A stretch of DNA of 64,000 nucleotides, from NCBI RefSeq assembly GCF_040050925.1, contig NZ_CP157390.1:3286001-3350000 (forward strand). Reading direction: 5' to 3'. Source of the stretch: Leifsonia sp. NPDC080035. GTDB lineage: Bacteria > Actinomycetota > Actinomycetes > Actinomycetales > Microbacteriaceae. The notes under the pieces were generated by a model. It did not search any database. It was not told the DNA's origin and saw nothing but the letters and a program-made list of their open reading frames with translations. Positions 12,138 through 20,464 of this stretch are shown here, one piece after another. How positions within the stretch are numbered: position 1 is the first letter of the stretch; each line of letters starts with the position of its first letter. A program made the translations under genes and the position numbers.

Positions 12138-13132
12138 CCTCGCAGGTGGACCGGATGCTCGGCCCGGTGCGGTCGCGGCTCATCGAGACGCTGTCCGGAC
12201 GCTCGGACCGCATCCCGTCGTGGGTGCTCCGGCTCGAGGACGGCGAGGACGAGGGGTTCTTCGCTCCGGGAAGCGCGCCGTGGGTCGTCCACGGCGGAAT
12301 GCCGACCCTCGTCGCCGGAGTGCGGGCGCTGCTGCTGCAGGCGCTGCATCCCGGAGCCCTGGCGGGCGTCCGCGAGCACTCCCGCTACCGGGAGGACCCG
12401 CTCGGCAGGCTCGCGGGCACCATCCAGTGGATCCACACTGTCACCTTCGGCAGCCGCGGCCAGGCGATCGCCGGCTCCGAGATGGTGAAGACGCTGCACA
12501 GGAGCGTGGTCGGGACCTACGTGGACGGGCACGGGAGCACCCGGCCCTACGCCGCGAACGACCCGGAGCTCGCCGCGTGGGTCCACGTCGCGTTCACCGA
12601 CGCCTTCCTCACGGCGCACGAGAACTGGGGGTCGCCGATCCCGGGCGGTGCCGACGGCTACGTGGCGCAGTGGGCGACGGCGGGCGAGCTGATGGGCGTC
12701 GAGGACCCGCCGCGGACGGCCGCGGAGCTCCGGGCCCGCATCGACGACGCGACCGACACCGGCGACCTGCGCGGGGGAGCGGAGGTCGAGGAGATCGTCC
12801 GCTTCATCCGCCGGGCGCCGCTGTCCCCGGTGCTGCGCCCGTCCTACCGGATCGTGTTCCGCGCCGCCGTCTCCACGCTCGAACCCCGGCATCGACGGCT
12901 GCTCGGGCTGCCCGAGCGCGACCGTCTTCCCGTGCACGCCACGACCGGCCTCGTCCTGCGCGGCGCCGGCGTCCTCCTCGGCGAGCACACCCAGGCCGAG
13001 CTCGCTGCGCGCCGCCGGCTCGCGCGGCTGGCCGGCAGCTCCGGCGAGGGGCAGGATACGCTCGAACCGGTCGACGAGGCAGGGACGCCGTCGCCGGCCG
13101 TGCGGAACCCGCAGCGGAAGGAGAGCGAGTGA
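12134..13132 (+). CDS. MpaB/latex-clearing-type oxygenase (DUF2236)
   Basis: About 332 residues, with the motifs of the DUF2236/MpaB-type b-haem oxygenase family: LLLQALHPGALAGVREHS with conserved histidines near residues 72 and 82, GTIQWIHTVTFG and a late FVAFTDAFL-like helix (VHVAFTDAFLTAHENWG). Substrate is unknown; relatives oxidatively cleave isoprenoids or polyketide side chains. The GTG start at 12134 forms a GTGA overlap with the previous stop, and its own TGA is overlapped by the next GTG, so the run 11580-13620 is translationally coupled. The last 40 residues are polar and probably disordered. Confidence 0.8.
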   Translation: MTSQVDRMLGPVRSRLIETLSGRSDRIPSWVLRLEDGEDEGFFAPGSAPWVVHGGMPTLVAGVRALLLQALHPGALAGVREHSRYREDPLGRLAGTIQWIHTVTFGSRGQAIAGSEMVKTLHRSVVGTYVDGHGSTRPYAANDPELAAWVHVAFTDAFLTAHENWGSPIPGGADGYVAQWATAGELMGVEDPPRTAAELRARIDDATDTGDLRGGAEVEEIVRFIRRAPLSPVLRPSYRIVFRAAVSTLEPRHRRLLGLPERDRLPVHATTGLVLRGAGVLLGEHTQAELAARRRLARLAGSSGEGQDTLEPVDEAGTPSPAVRNPQRKESE

Positions 13133-13620
13133 CCGAGCGCAGCCGAACCGTGCACTGGGAGGACCCGGCGCCGGGTGTCGCCGTGATGCCGAGCCTCAGC
13201 GGCCTGGAGTACCTGCACCGGATGATCGCGGGGGAGCTGCCTCCGCCTCCTATCGCGAGCCTGATGGGGATGACCCTGACCGAGGCGGAGCCGGGCAAGG
13301 CGGTGTTCGTGTGCGACCCGGACGAGTCACACTACAACCCCATCGGGACAGTGCACGGCGGCTTGGTCTGCACTCTCCTGGACTCGGCGCTCGGCTGCGC
13401 GGTGCAGTCGACGCTGCCGCAGGGGCAGGGCTACACGTCGATCGAGATCAAAGTCAACTACCTGCGCCCGGTCTTCGCGACCAGCGGCCCGCTCACCTGC
13501 GTCGCCACCGTGACGAAGCCGGGAAACCGGGTCGCCTTCGCCGACGGCGTCGTGACGGACGGCTCCGGCAAGACGGTCGCGACCGCCACGGGCTCGCTCC
13601 TCGTCTTCCCGATCGCCTGA
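13129..13620 (+). CDS. PaaI-family hotdog thioesterase
   Basis: A 163-residue acyl-CoA thioesterase-like protein. The hotdog helix with HYNPIGTVHGGLVCTLLDSA is the PaaI signature, where HGG and the following Asp/Glu region build the active site. YTSIEIKVNYLRPV and the closing ATGSLLVFP strand complete the fold. The GTG at 13129 overlaps the preceding stop (GTGA). Coupling with the oxygenase suggests use on a shared acyl substrate, but this is inference. Confidence 0.87.
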   Translation: MTERSRTVHWEDPAPGVAVMPSLSGLEYLHRMIAGELPPPPIASLMGMTLTEAEPGKAVFVCDPDESHYNPIGTVHGGLVCTLLDSALGCAVQSTLPQGQGYTSIEIKVNYLRPVFATSGPLTCVATVTKPGNRVAFADGVVTDGSGKTVATATGSLLVFPIA

Positions 13621-13653
13621 CGGGCGGGCGAAATCTGGGGAGGGGCGTCGAGC

Positions 13654-13700
13654 GGTCGCGACACGCCGCCATCTACGAGCCGTCGCGGCGTGTCGCGACC
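13654..13700. repeat. Intergenic inverted repeat, copy 1 (GGTCGCGACACGCCGC arms)
   Basis: Two perfect 16-bp arms (13654-13669 and 13685-13700) are separated by 15 bp between convergent genes. It can fold on either strand, so it could end transcription in both directions. Copies of the same arm sequence occur at 21758 and 63316, which makes it a dispersed family rather than a chance hairpin. No U-tract follows. Confidence 0.85.
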
Positions 13701-13717
13701 GGTCAGCGGTGCGCCGT

Positions 13718-15412
13718 TCAGCCCTGCTGGTCCTTCAGCAGCTGATCGCGGACCTTGCGCCGGATGACCTTGCCGACGATGCTGCGCGGCAGCTCGTCCA
13801 CCTGCACGATGTGCTTGGGCACCTTGTACGGGGTGAGGCAGTCGCGGGCGTGGGCGCGCATCGCCGCCTCGTCGAAGGAGGCGCCGGGCTTCATCACGAC
13901 GGCGGCGACGACGTCCTCGCCGCCGCGCCGGTGCGGGAGGCCGACGACGGCCACATCCTCCACGCCCTCGAACGGGCGCAGCGCATCCTCGACCTCGGTC
14001 GGCGAGACGTTGAAGCCGCCGGTGACGATCAGCTCCTTGATGCGGTCGACGATGCGGACGAAGCCGTCCTCGTCCATCGTGACGATGTCGCCGGTGCGGA
14101 ACCAGCCATCCGCGGTGAGCACCTTCGCCGTCTCCTCGGTGCGGCGCCAGTACCCGGAGAACACCTGGGGTCCGCGGGCCAGCAGCTCCCCCTCCTCGCC
14201 GAACGCGCGGTCGACGGACGGGTCGTCGGGGTCGGCGACGCGCAGCTCGGTGCTGGAGAGCGGCAGGCCGACCGTCCCCGGGCGGCGGGTCGCTCCGACC
14301 GGGTTCGCCATCAGCACGGGCGAGCACTCCGAGAGGCCGTAGCCCTCGACGAGGAAGCCGCCGGTCTTCTGCTCCCAGAGGTCGACGATGGACTGCGGGA
14401 GGCTCATCGCGCCCGAGATCGCGATCTGGATGCCCGACAGCGAGACCCGGCGCTTCTCCGCCGCCTGCACCAGCCGCTCGTAGATCGGCGGCACCGCGGG
14501 CAGGAAGGTCGCCGGGTGCTTCTTCACGACATCCAGGACGAGGTCGGGGTCGAACTTGGGGAACAGCACGAGCCGTGCGCCCATGCTCATCGCGAAGGTG
14601 AGGCAGAGGGTCAGCCCGTACGCGTGGAACAGCGGCAGCACGGCGTAGACCACCGATGTTCCGCGCTCGATCGTCGGCACCCAGGCGCGCGCCTGTGCGG
14701 CGTTCACGGTGAGGTTGCTGTGGCTGAGCATGGCGCCCTTCGGCGTGCCCGTCGTGCCGGAGGTGTACTGGATGAGGGCGAGGTCGTCGCCTTCCGGCCG
14801 GGGGACGGACGCCTTCAGCCGGCGCGAGGCGACCAGCGTCTCCCAGGTGATCGTGCCGGAGACGGTCGTGGTCAGCTGCTCGCGGGCCTTGCGGGCGGCG
14901 GGGATGGGGAGGCGGAGGGCGAAGCGCTTGCTCGCGGGCATCGCTCGGGTGATGTCCACCGAGACGACGGTGGTGACGGCGAGGTCCGCCGGAAGCTCCT
15001 GGACCGTCTTGGCAACCTTGTCCCAGACGATCGCGACGGTGGCGCCGTGGTCCTCGAACTGGTGGCGGAGCTCGCGCGGTGTGTAGAGCGGGTTGTGCTC
15101 CACGATGACGGCGCCGAGCCGCAGCGCCGCGTAGAACGCGACGACGTGCTGGGGGCAGTTCGGCAGCACGAGCGCGACGCGGTCGCCCTTGCGCACCCCG
15201 CGCTTGCGCAGGCCCTCGGCGGCGCGCGCGATCTGATCGCCGAGCTCGGCGTACGTCGTCGTGGCCCCGAAGAACTCGAGCGCGACGTGCTTGCCGTAGG
15301 TCGCGACCGACTCGTCGATCAGGTGGGCGAGGGATCCGGCCGGCACGTCCACGTCCGCCGGCACGTCCGGGGCGTAACTGGACAGCCACGGACGTTCGCT
15401 GTAGATACTCAC
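13718..15412 (-). CDS. Long-chain fatty acid-CoA ligase (AMP-binding)
   Basis: A 564-residue acyl-CoA synthetase that activates a fatty acid with ATP and joins it to CoA. The phosphate loop YTSGTTGTPKGA is at 216-227. VEGYGLSECSP (motif III) and DGWFRTGDIVTMDEDGF with the downstream RIKELIVTGGFNV hinge are present, as is the C-terminal IVGKVIRRKVR with the catalytic Lys. The GTG start is six bases behind a TAGGCT box (15419-15424, minus strand) that overlaps the stop of the upstream epimerase-like gene. It may therefore have its own leaderless promoter as well as read-through. Confidence 0.93.
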   Translation of the reverse strand: MSIYSERPWLSSYAPDVPADVDVPAGSLAHLIDESVATYGKHVALEFFGATTTYAELGDQIARAAEGLRKRGVRKGDRVALVLPNCPQHVVAFYAALRLGAVIVEHNPLYTPRELRHQFEDHGATVAIVWDKVAKTVQELPADLAVTTVVSVDITRAMPASKRFALRLPIPAARKAREQLTTTVSGTITWETLVASRRLKASVPRPEGDDLALIQYTSGTTGTPKGAMLSHSNLTVNAAQARAWVPTIERGTSVVYAVLPLFHAYGLTLCLTFAMSMGARLVLFPKFDPDLVLDVVKKHPATFLPAVPPIYERLVQAAEKRRVSLSGIQIAISGAMSLPQSIVDLWEQKTGGFLVEGYGLSECSPVLMANPVGATRRPGTVGLPLSSTELRVADPDDPSVDRAFGEEGELLARGPQVFSGYWRRTEETAKVLTADGWFRTGDIVTMDEDGFVRIVDRIKELIVTGGFNVSPTEVEDALRPFEGVEDVAVVGLPHRRGGEDVVAAVVMKPGASFDEAAMRAHARDCLTPYKVPKHIVQVDELPRSIVGKVIRRKVRDQLLKDQQG

Positions 15413-15421
15413 ACGGGAAGC

Positions 15422-16087
15422 CTACGGCGCAGCGGTCAGCGACCGCACCGCCTCCTCGATCGGGGTGTCACCGGAGACGGCCTCCCAGGTCCTGCCGATG
15501 CTCGCCGGCTCGTCCAGGCAGACGGCGATCAGGAGCGCGACGTCCTCGCGCGCGATCGAGCCACGCGGGACGCTCTCGCCGAGCTGCACGCGCCCGGTGC
15601 CCTCGTCGAAGGTGAGCCCGCCCGGTCGCAGGATGGTCCAGTCGAGGCCGGACTCGCGCAGCCGGGCGTCCGCATCCCGCTTGGCCTCGACGTAGGCGCG
15701 CCAGACCGGCTCCGTGTCCTCCGGGAGGGGGGCGTCGACGCCCCACGCCGAGACCTGGACGAACCGGCGGATGCCCGCCTTCGCCGCGGCCTCGGCCGAC
15801 TTCACCGAGCCCTCGTAGTCGACGGTGCGCTTGCGCTCGATGCCGGACCCGGCGCCGGCTCCGGCGGTGAACACGACTGCGTCGCAGCCCTCGAACGCGG
15901 CGGCGATGGCGTCCGTGTCGGCGCGCTCGATGTCCAGGAGCACGCCCTGGCCGCCCAGCCGGTACACGTCTTCCGCGTGTTCGTCGGCCCGGACCAGGCC
16001 GACGAAGTCGTCCCCTCGGTCGTACAGCACCCGCATGAGCTGCTGGGCGACTTTTCCGTGGGCTCCGACGATCGCGATTCGTGACAT
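15422..16087 (-). CDS. NAD(P)-binding SDR-like protein (YwnB/atypical SDR type)
   Basis: A 221-residue Rossmann protein. The dinucleotide loop is IVGAHGKVAQQL at the N-terminus, followed by VLLDIERADTDAI and VVFTAGAGAG (the usual NNAG-type position) and a WTILRPGGLTFDEGTG segment typical of atypical SDRs such as NAD(P)H-dependent epimerase-like and flavin-reductase-like proteins. No full YxxxK catalytic pair is obvious, so enzymatic activity is uncertain. It ends nine bases before the acyl-CoA ligase and is probably co-transcribed with it. Confidence 0.82.
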   Translation of the reverse strand: MSRIAIVGAHGKVAQQLMRVLYDRGDDFVGLVRADEHAEDVYRLGGQGVLLDIERADTDAIAAAFEGCDAVVFTAGAGAGSGIERKRTVDYEGSVKSAEAAAKAGIRRFVQVSAWGVDAPLPEDTEPVWRAYVEAKRDADARLRESGLDWTILRPGGLTFDEGTGRVQLGESVPRGSIAREDVALLIAVCLDEPASIGRTWEAVSGDTPIEEAVRSLTAAP

Positions 16088-16173
16088 GCTCCCATCTTGC
16101 TCCTCTCCGGCGCCGGTCCGCTCACGGCGAACCTTCTCGCGCGTCGACGGCGGGATGCACTAGCGTCGGAGCC

Positions 16174-16473
16174 ATGTCGGCGGTACTGGAGCTCATCGGG
16201 CGCGTCTTCGCGTCCGCTGTCACGCCGTCGACGCTCTCGCCCTCCGGGCTCGTCGCCCTCGCCGGTCTCGTCGGTGCCATCGGCATCGTCGCGGCGATCG
16301 CGACGGCCGCGGTCCGCTCGGTCGCCGCGCTGGCGGCCTCGCTGCGCGTGCGCGCGTCCTGGTCGACGCCCGCCGAGCCGCCCGCGGGCTGGCTTGTGGA
16401 GAGCGAAGCCGATCCGGACGCGGACGGCCACCCCCGCCCGAGGGCACCGGGCATCCTGCTGCCGGCCGTGTGA
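16174..16473 (+). CDS. Small membrane protein of unknown function upstream of a YidC paralogue
   Basis: A 99-residue protein I do not recognise with certainty. It has two hydrophobic segments (SPSGLVALAGLVGAIGIVAA and the preceding LIGRVFASAV region) followed by a polar Pro/Asp-rich tail ending at the C-terminus. The ATG is seven bases after a TAGCGT box (16161-16166), which suggests a leaderless mRNA. It lies 70 bp ahead of the YidC-like gene on the same strand, so it may be a partner or substrate of that insertase. Confidence 0.7.
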   Translation: MSAVLELIGRVFASAVTPSTLSPSGLVALAGLVGAIGIVAAIATAAVRSVAALAASLRVRASWSTPAEPPAGWLVESEADPDADGHPRPRAPGILLPAV

Positions 16474-16543
16474 CGGGCGTCGTGCGACGCGCCGGCGCGG
16501 CCGGTCGACGTCAGCCGACTCCTCACAGACAGCAGGGACACCC

Positions 16544-17308
16544 ATGGACTTCTTCTCCTGGCCGCCCGTCGCGGCCCTCATCGACTTCGCCTACCGCGTC
16601 GTCACCGCCCTCTCCGAGGGCGTCGAACCGTTCGCAGGGGCCGCCTCCGGCCTCGTCGCCGTCGCCGTGCTCACCGTGCTGGTGCGCACGCTCCTCCTCC
16701 CGGTCGGCGTCAGCCAGGTGCGCGCCGAGTACACGCGCCGCAGGCTGGCGCCGAAGATCGCGGAGCTGCAGCGCAGGCACGGCCACGACCGCGAGCTGCT
16801 GGCCCGCAAGACGATGGAGCTCTACCAGGACGAGCGCACGTCGCCATTCGCCGGGATGCTGCCGCTCCTCGCGCAGATCCCGGTCGTCACGCTCGTCTAC
16901 GCGGTGTTCACGCACGCGAACATCGCCGGGCACCCGAACGCCCTCCTCGGCGAGTCGGTCCTCGGCGCGCCGCTCGGCACCAGCTTCGTCGCCCTCACCG
17001 GGCTCGGCTCCTCGGTCTGGCCCGCCATCACCGTCTACATCGGTGTGCTCGCGCTGATCGCGGTGGTCACAACGGTGTCGCGGCGCGTCCTCGCCCTGCC
17101 GCGGCCCGAGGGGACGCCCGCGCCGACGGGAGTGGTGCGCGCGCTGTCCTTCCTGCCGTACGTCACGGTGGTGTTCGCCGCGTTCGTGCCGCTGGCCGCG
17201 GCCGTGTACATTCTGACCACGACAGCGTGGACGGTGGTGGAGCGCTTCGTGCTCCGCCGCGTCCTCGACCCGGACCGGAGAGGGACCCAGCCATCGACAT
17301 CGCACTGA
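16544..17308 (+). CDS. YidC/Oxa1-family membrane insertase paralogue (short form)
   Basis: A 254-residue insertase-like protein. The first core helix carries the conserved groove arginine (VAVLTVLVRTLLLPVGV), followed by the cytoplasmic helical hairpin (QVRAEYTRRRLAPKIAELQ ... DRELLARKTMELYQ) and then FAGMLPLLAQIPVVTLVYAVF, all in the family order. The large N-terminal periplasmic region of proteobacterial YidC is absent. The principal YidC of actinobacteria usually sits near rpmH/rnpA at the origin, so this copy, away from those genes, is probably a second paralogue. The adjacent small membrane protein is a candidate partner. Confidence 0.88.
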   Translation: MDFFSWPPVAALIDFAYRVVTALSEGVEPFAGAASGLVAVAVLTVLVRTLLLPVGVSQVRAEYTRRRLAPKIAELQRRHGHDRELLARKTMELYQDERTSPFAGMLPLLAQIPVVTLVYAVFTHANIAGHPNALLGESVLGAPLGTSFVALTGLGSSVWPAITVYIGVLALIAVVTTVSRRVLALPRPEGTPAPTGVVRALSFLPYVTVVFAAFVPLAAAVYILTTTAWTVVERFVLRRVLDPDRRGTQPSTSH

Positions 17309-17847
17309 CACCCGTCCCGGAACTCGCCACCGAGCGCCTCCGGCTGGTGCCGCTCGGCCCCGAGCACATCGCGCGGACCTGGGCGGCACTGCAGGAGCCC
17401 GAGGTGATGCGCCTCACCGGAACCCACGCCGCGTTCACCGAGGACGGGGTGCGTGACTGGCTCTCCTCGCTGGCTTCGCGCGACGACCGCGCCGACTGGG
17501 CGATCCTGCGCGCGGAGGACGGCGAGCACATCGGCGAGGCGGTGCTGAACGACCTGGACGAGGACAACCGGTCGGCGGGCTTCCGCATCGCCCTGGGCGC
17601 GCCGCGCTGGTTCGGGCGGGGCTACGGCACCGAGGCGACCCGGGCCGTGCTGGACCACGCATTCGGGACGGCTGGCCTGCACCGCGTCGAGCTGGAGGTG
17701 TTCGCGTTCAACCCGCGCGCCCAGCGCGCCTACGAGAAGGCGGGCTTCGTCACCGAGGGCAGGCGGCGGGATGCGCTGCTCTGGGAGGGCGAATGGGTCG
17801 ACGCCATCGTGATGGGATGCCTCGCGCATGTTCCGGCGCAGAGCTGA
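17227..17847 (+). CDS. RimJ/RimL-like GNAT N-acetyltransferase (start codon doubtful)
   Basis: The conserved domain begins at PELATERLRLVPL and includes WAILRAEDGEHIGEAVL, the acetyl-CoA loop RWFGRGYGTEATRAVL and HRVELEVFAFNPRAQRAYEKAGF. It resembles acetyltransferases of ribosomal proteins or antibiotics. The first canonical start, GTG 17227, would overlap yidC by 82 bases and add a Pro/Arg-rich leader of about 22-26 residues that is not family-like. No ATG, GTG or TTG lies nearer. A CTG at 17305 overlaps the yidC TGA (CTGA), and an ATC at 17293 has a good GGAGAGGGA eight bases ahead. Either non-standard codon may be the true start. Confidence 0.85.
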   Translation: MDGGGALRAPPRPRPGPERDPAIDIALTPVPELATERLRLVPLGPEHIARTWAALQEPEVMRLTGTHAAFTEDGVRDWLSSLASRDDRADWAILRAEDGEHIGEAVLNDLDEDNRSAGFRIALGAPRWFGRGYGTEATRAVLDHAFGTAGLHRVELEVFAFNPRAQRAYEKAGFVTEGRRRDALLWEGEWVDAIVMGCLAHVPAQS

Positions 17848-18169
17848 GCGGCCCGTCCACGACCCGTCCGGCACGGCGCTCGGCGTCGGGGTCCAGGTCT
17901 ACGTGACCGAGCGGACGCCGGCGACGGGCGAGGACTGGCCGGGGGAGCCGACCGGTGTCATCGTCGCGCCGGGCGACCGCGGCCTGCGCTCCGTCGGCTT
18001 GCCGCCGGACGGTCTGACCCGGTGGATCGTGGCGTTCTCCGAGCCCCAGCGCACGCGTGACGGGCGCGGTCCGTTCGAGCGCGCGGCCATCCCGGCGGCG
18101 CTGCTCGTGGCCGCGGAGCCGGTGGCGGACGAGCCGGCGGGGGACCTGGCTGCGGGGGAGTGGGAGTGA
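17828..18169 (+). CDS. Small hypothetical protein
   Basis: A 113-residue soluble, acidic protein I do not recognise. Its start overlaps the end of the acetyltransferase gene by 20 bases and its TGA overlaps a possible GTG of the next gene, so it sits inside a coupled run. It has no signal peptide or membrane segment. The segment LGVGVQVYVTER followed by EPTGVIVAPGD looks like a small beta-rich domain. Codon bias is strong third-position G/C like its neighbours, which supports it being real. Confidence 0.6.
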   Translation: MFRRRAERPVHDPSGTALGVGVQVYVTERTPATGEDWPGEPTGVIVAPGDRGLRSVGLPPDGLTRWIVAFSEPQRTRDGRGPFERAAIPAALLVAAEPVADEPAGDLAAGEWE

Positions 18170-18171
18170 CG

Positions 18172-18702
18172 ATGCTGGGCGTCGGGCTGATCCGTGGCAT
18201 CAACGTCGGCGGGAGCACGCGGGTGGCGAAGGCGGACCTCGCGGCCTCGTTCGAGCAGGCCGGCTTCCGTGACGTGGTGACGCTGCTGCAGAGCGGCAAC
18301 GTCGTCTTCGCCGCGGACGTTGCGCCCACCGAGGCCGACGCAGCCACGGTCTCCGCGGAGCTGCGCAGGCGCTCGGGCGTCGATGCCGGCGTCGTGCTGC
18401 TGACCGGACCGGAATTCCGCAGGATCGCCGCCGCCAACCCGCTGAGCGGCGACGACGACGCGCGCCTGGTCGTCACCTTCCTCGACCACGAGGTGCCGAG
18501 GGGGATCGACGTGCCCGAGCCCGACGGGCTCGCTCCGGAGGAGCTGCGCCTGGGCACGCGGGCCGTCTACCAGTGGTGCCCGCTCGGGGTGTCGAAGTCG
18601 CGTGTGCCCGCGTCGTTCTGGCGCTCGCTCGGGCCCGTCGCCACGGCTCGGAACCAGCGGACCGTGCAGCGCATCCTGGCCGAGCTGGACCGCAGGGGAT
18701 AG
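18172..18702 (+). CDS. DUF1697 domain protein
   Basis: A 176-residue protein matching the DUF1697 family: an N-terminal VGLIRGINVGGSTRVAKADL, then GFRDVVTLLQSGNVVF and a C-terminal VPASFWRSLGPVATARNQRTV. Function of the family is unknown. Starts at GTG 18166 (GTGA overlap with the previous stop) or ATG 18172 are both possible; ATG gives the usual family N-terminus. Confidence 0.85.
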   Translation: MLGVGLIRGINVGGSTRVAKADLAASFEQAGFRDVVTLLQSGNVVFAADVAPTEADAATVSAELRRRSGVDAGVVLLTGPEFRRIAAANPLSGDDDARLVVTFLDHEVPRGIDVPEPDGLAPEELRLGTRAVYQWCPLGVSKSRVPASFWRSLGPVATARNQRTVQRILAELDRRG

Positions 18703-18752
18703 CGCGTCCCGACGCCCTTCTCCTGGGCGGCGGGGAAACCTACAATGACGGC

Positions 18753-19373
18753 ATGTTCGTCGAAGGCACCCTTCGATGGCAGGTGACAGAGGACTGCCCC
18801 TGGGACCTGTTGATGGCGCTCGCCCTGCGCGACCTCGCCGGGCTCGGCGCCATCGGCGAGCCGGTGCTTCCGCGGCTCTCGCCCGCCGTTGTTCCCGTCC
18901 TGCACGGCGCGCGATCGACGATGACAGCGACCCGCCCGCGCCGCGATCTGCTCGAGAGGCAGTGGCTCGCGCTGTTCGAGGCGGCGGCGGACCGCGAGCA
19001 CCGCGCGCTCACGCCTCTCCTGCAGCCGCCGCACTTCTCCGCGCTGGATCGCGCGATCGAGTTGCAGGACGTCGTGATCGCGAACTACGAGGTCGCGGCT
19101 CGCTGGGCGCGCGACCGGCACGCCGAGTACGCCCGCGCCAGCCTGGAGCATCACGCCGTCAGGGCCGCCGACATCGTGGACGTCGTCCGCGAGCGGGAGC
19201 ACGAACTGCGACGCCAGGCCGGATACTTCCGGCTCGACATCGACGTGCTCCCGCTCGCGGAGGCGGGTGCGTGGATCGTCGGCCCGCACACCGTCGCGGT
19301 CAGCACGACCATGCGGGATGACTCGACCGCCTTCCGCGCCTGGTTCCGGCCTCTGGTCGCCGCGCTCGTCTGA
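18753..19373 (+). CDS. Hypothetical protein
   Basis: A 206-residue protein I do not recognise. It appears mostly helical and charged, with no signal peptide; the central region (ALDRAIELQDVVIANYEVAA and on to VREREHELRRQAGYFRLD) may form coiled or helical-bundle structure. The ATG lies six bases after a clear TACAAT box (18741-18746), a leaderless arrangement that supports both the start and the gene. It converges on the aldo/keto reductase gene with about 30 bp between. Confidence 0.72.
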   Translation: MFVEGTLRWQVTEDCPWDLLMALALRDLAGLGAIGEPVLPRLSPAVVPVLHGARSTMTATRPRRDLLERQWLALFEAAADREHRALTPLLQPPHFSALDRAIELQDVVIANYEVAARWARDRHAEYARASLEHHAVRAADIVDVVREREHELRRQAGYFRLDIDVLPLAEAGAWIVGPHTVAVSTTMRDDSTAFRAWFRPLVAALV

Positions 19374-19403
19374 GCGGGACGGCGGTTACGGCCGGCGGCC
19401 GGT

Positions 19404-20408
19404 TCAGGCCACGCGCTTGGGCGGGGAGACCGTCTTCGCCGGGTCGGTCTCCGCGACGTCCCCGACGGCCTCGTCGATGCGCGCGAGCACATCGCCGGAG
19501 AGCCGGATGCCCGCAGCGGCCGCGTTCGAGGCGACCTGCTCCGGCCGGGAGGCGCCGACGATCGCGCCGGCCACGTTCGGGTTCTGCAGCGCCCACGCCA
19601 CGGCCAGCTGCGCCATGGTGATGCCGAGCTCGTCGGCGATCGGCCTCAGACGCTGGACGGACTCCAGCACGTCATCGCGCAGGAACTCCTTGATCGCGTT
19701 CGCTCCGCCCTTCTCGTCGGCGGCGCGGCTGCCCTCCGGCGGCTGCGCGCCCGGCAGGTACTTGCCGGTCAGAACGCCCTGGGCGACCGGCGACCAGACG
19801 ATCTGCGAGATGCCGAGCTCGGCGGAGGCCGGGATGACCTGCTTCTCGATCACACGCCACAGCATCGAGTACTGCGGCTGGTTCGAGATCAGCTGGAAGC
19901 CGAGCTCCTTCGACAGCGCGTGGCCCGCGCGCAGCTGGTCCGCCGTCCACTCGCTCACGCCGATGTAGAGCGCCTTGCCGGCGCGGACGATGTCCGCGAA
20001 CGCCTGCATGGTCTCCTCGAGGGGCGTCTCGTGGTCGTAGCGGTGCGCCTGGTAGAGGTCGACGTAGTCGGTGCCGAGGCGCTGCAGCGAGCCGTCGATC
20101 GACTCCATGATGTGCTTGCGGGAGAGGCCGGTGTCGTTCGGCCCCTTCGGACCGGTCGGCCAGTAGACCTTCGTGAAGATCTCGAGGGATGCGCGGCGCT
20201 GGCCCTTCAGGGCGTCGCCGAGCACCTGCTCCGCGACGGTGTTCGCGTAGGCGTCCGCGGTGTCGAACGTTGTGATGCCCGCGTCGAGCGCCGCGTGGAC
20301 GCTCTGCGTCGCGGTGTCGTTCTCCACCTGGGAGCCGTGGGTGAGCCAGTTGCCGTAGATTATCTCGGAGATCTTGAGGCCGCTGTTGCCGAGGTATCTG
20401 AATTCCAT
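19404..20408 (-). CDS. Aldo/keto reductase (Kv-beta-like)
   Basis: A 334-residue NADPH-dependent TIM-barrel oxidoreductase. The catalytic tetrad is visible as Asp49 and Tyr54 in FDTADAYANT, Lys80 in FTKVYW and His122 in YQAHRYD. QIVWSPVAQGVLTGKYL and AIVGASRPEQVASN form the cofactor site. The overall pattern resembles the voltage-gated K+ channel beta subunit/YghZ branch. Substrate is unknown. Confidence 0.92.
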   Translation of the reverse strand: MEFRYLGNSGLKISEIIYGNWLTHGSQVENDTATQSVHAALDAGITTFDTADAYANTVAEQVLGDALKGQRRASLEIFTKVYWPTGPKGPNDTGLSRKHIMESIDGSLQRLGTDYVDLYQAHRYDHETPLEETMQAFADIVRAGKALYIGVSEWTADQLRAGHALSKELGFQLISNQPQYSMLWRVIEKQVIPASAELGISQIVWSPVAQGVLTGKYLPGAQPPEGSRAADEKGGANAIKEFLRDDVLESVQRLRPIADELGITMAQLAVAWALQNPNVAGAIVGASRPEQVASNAAAAGIRLSGDVLARIDEAVGDVAETDPAKTVSPPKRVA

Positions 20409-20464
20409 GGCATCACGCTACCCGCCATCGCACGGCTGTCGGCCGGAGGTGGCATCCTTGAACG

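Noticed and set aside
13709..16084. A 791-codon plus-strand frame opposite the acyl-CoA ligase
   Set aside because: The minus strand encodes intact AMP-binding motifs; the plus frame has no recognisable domain.
20409..20464. LexA/SOS box before dinB
   Set aside because: No GAAC-N4-GTTC type dyad is present in the short upstream region.
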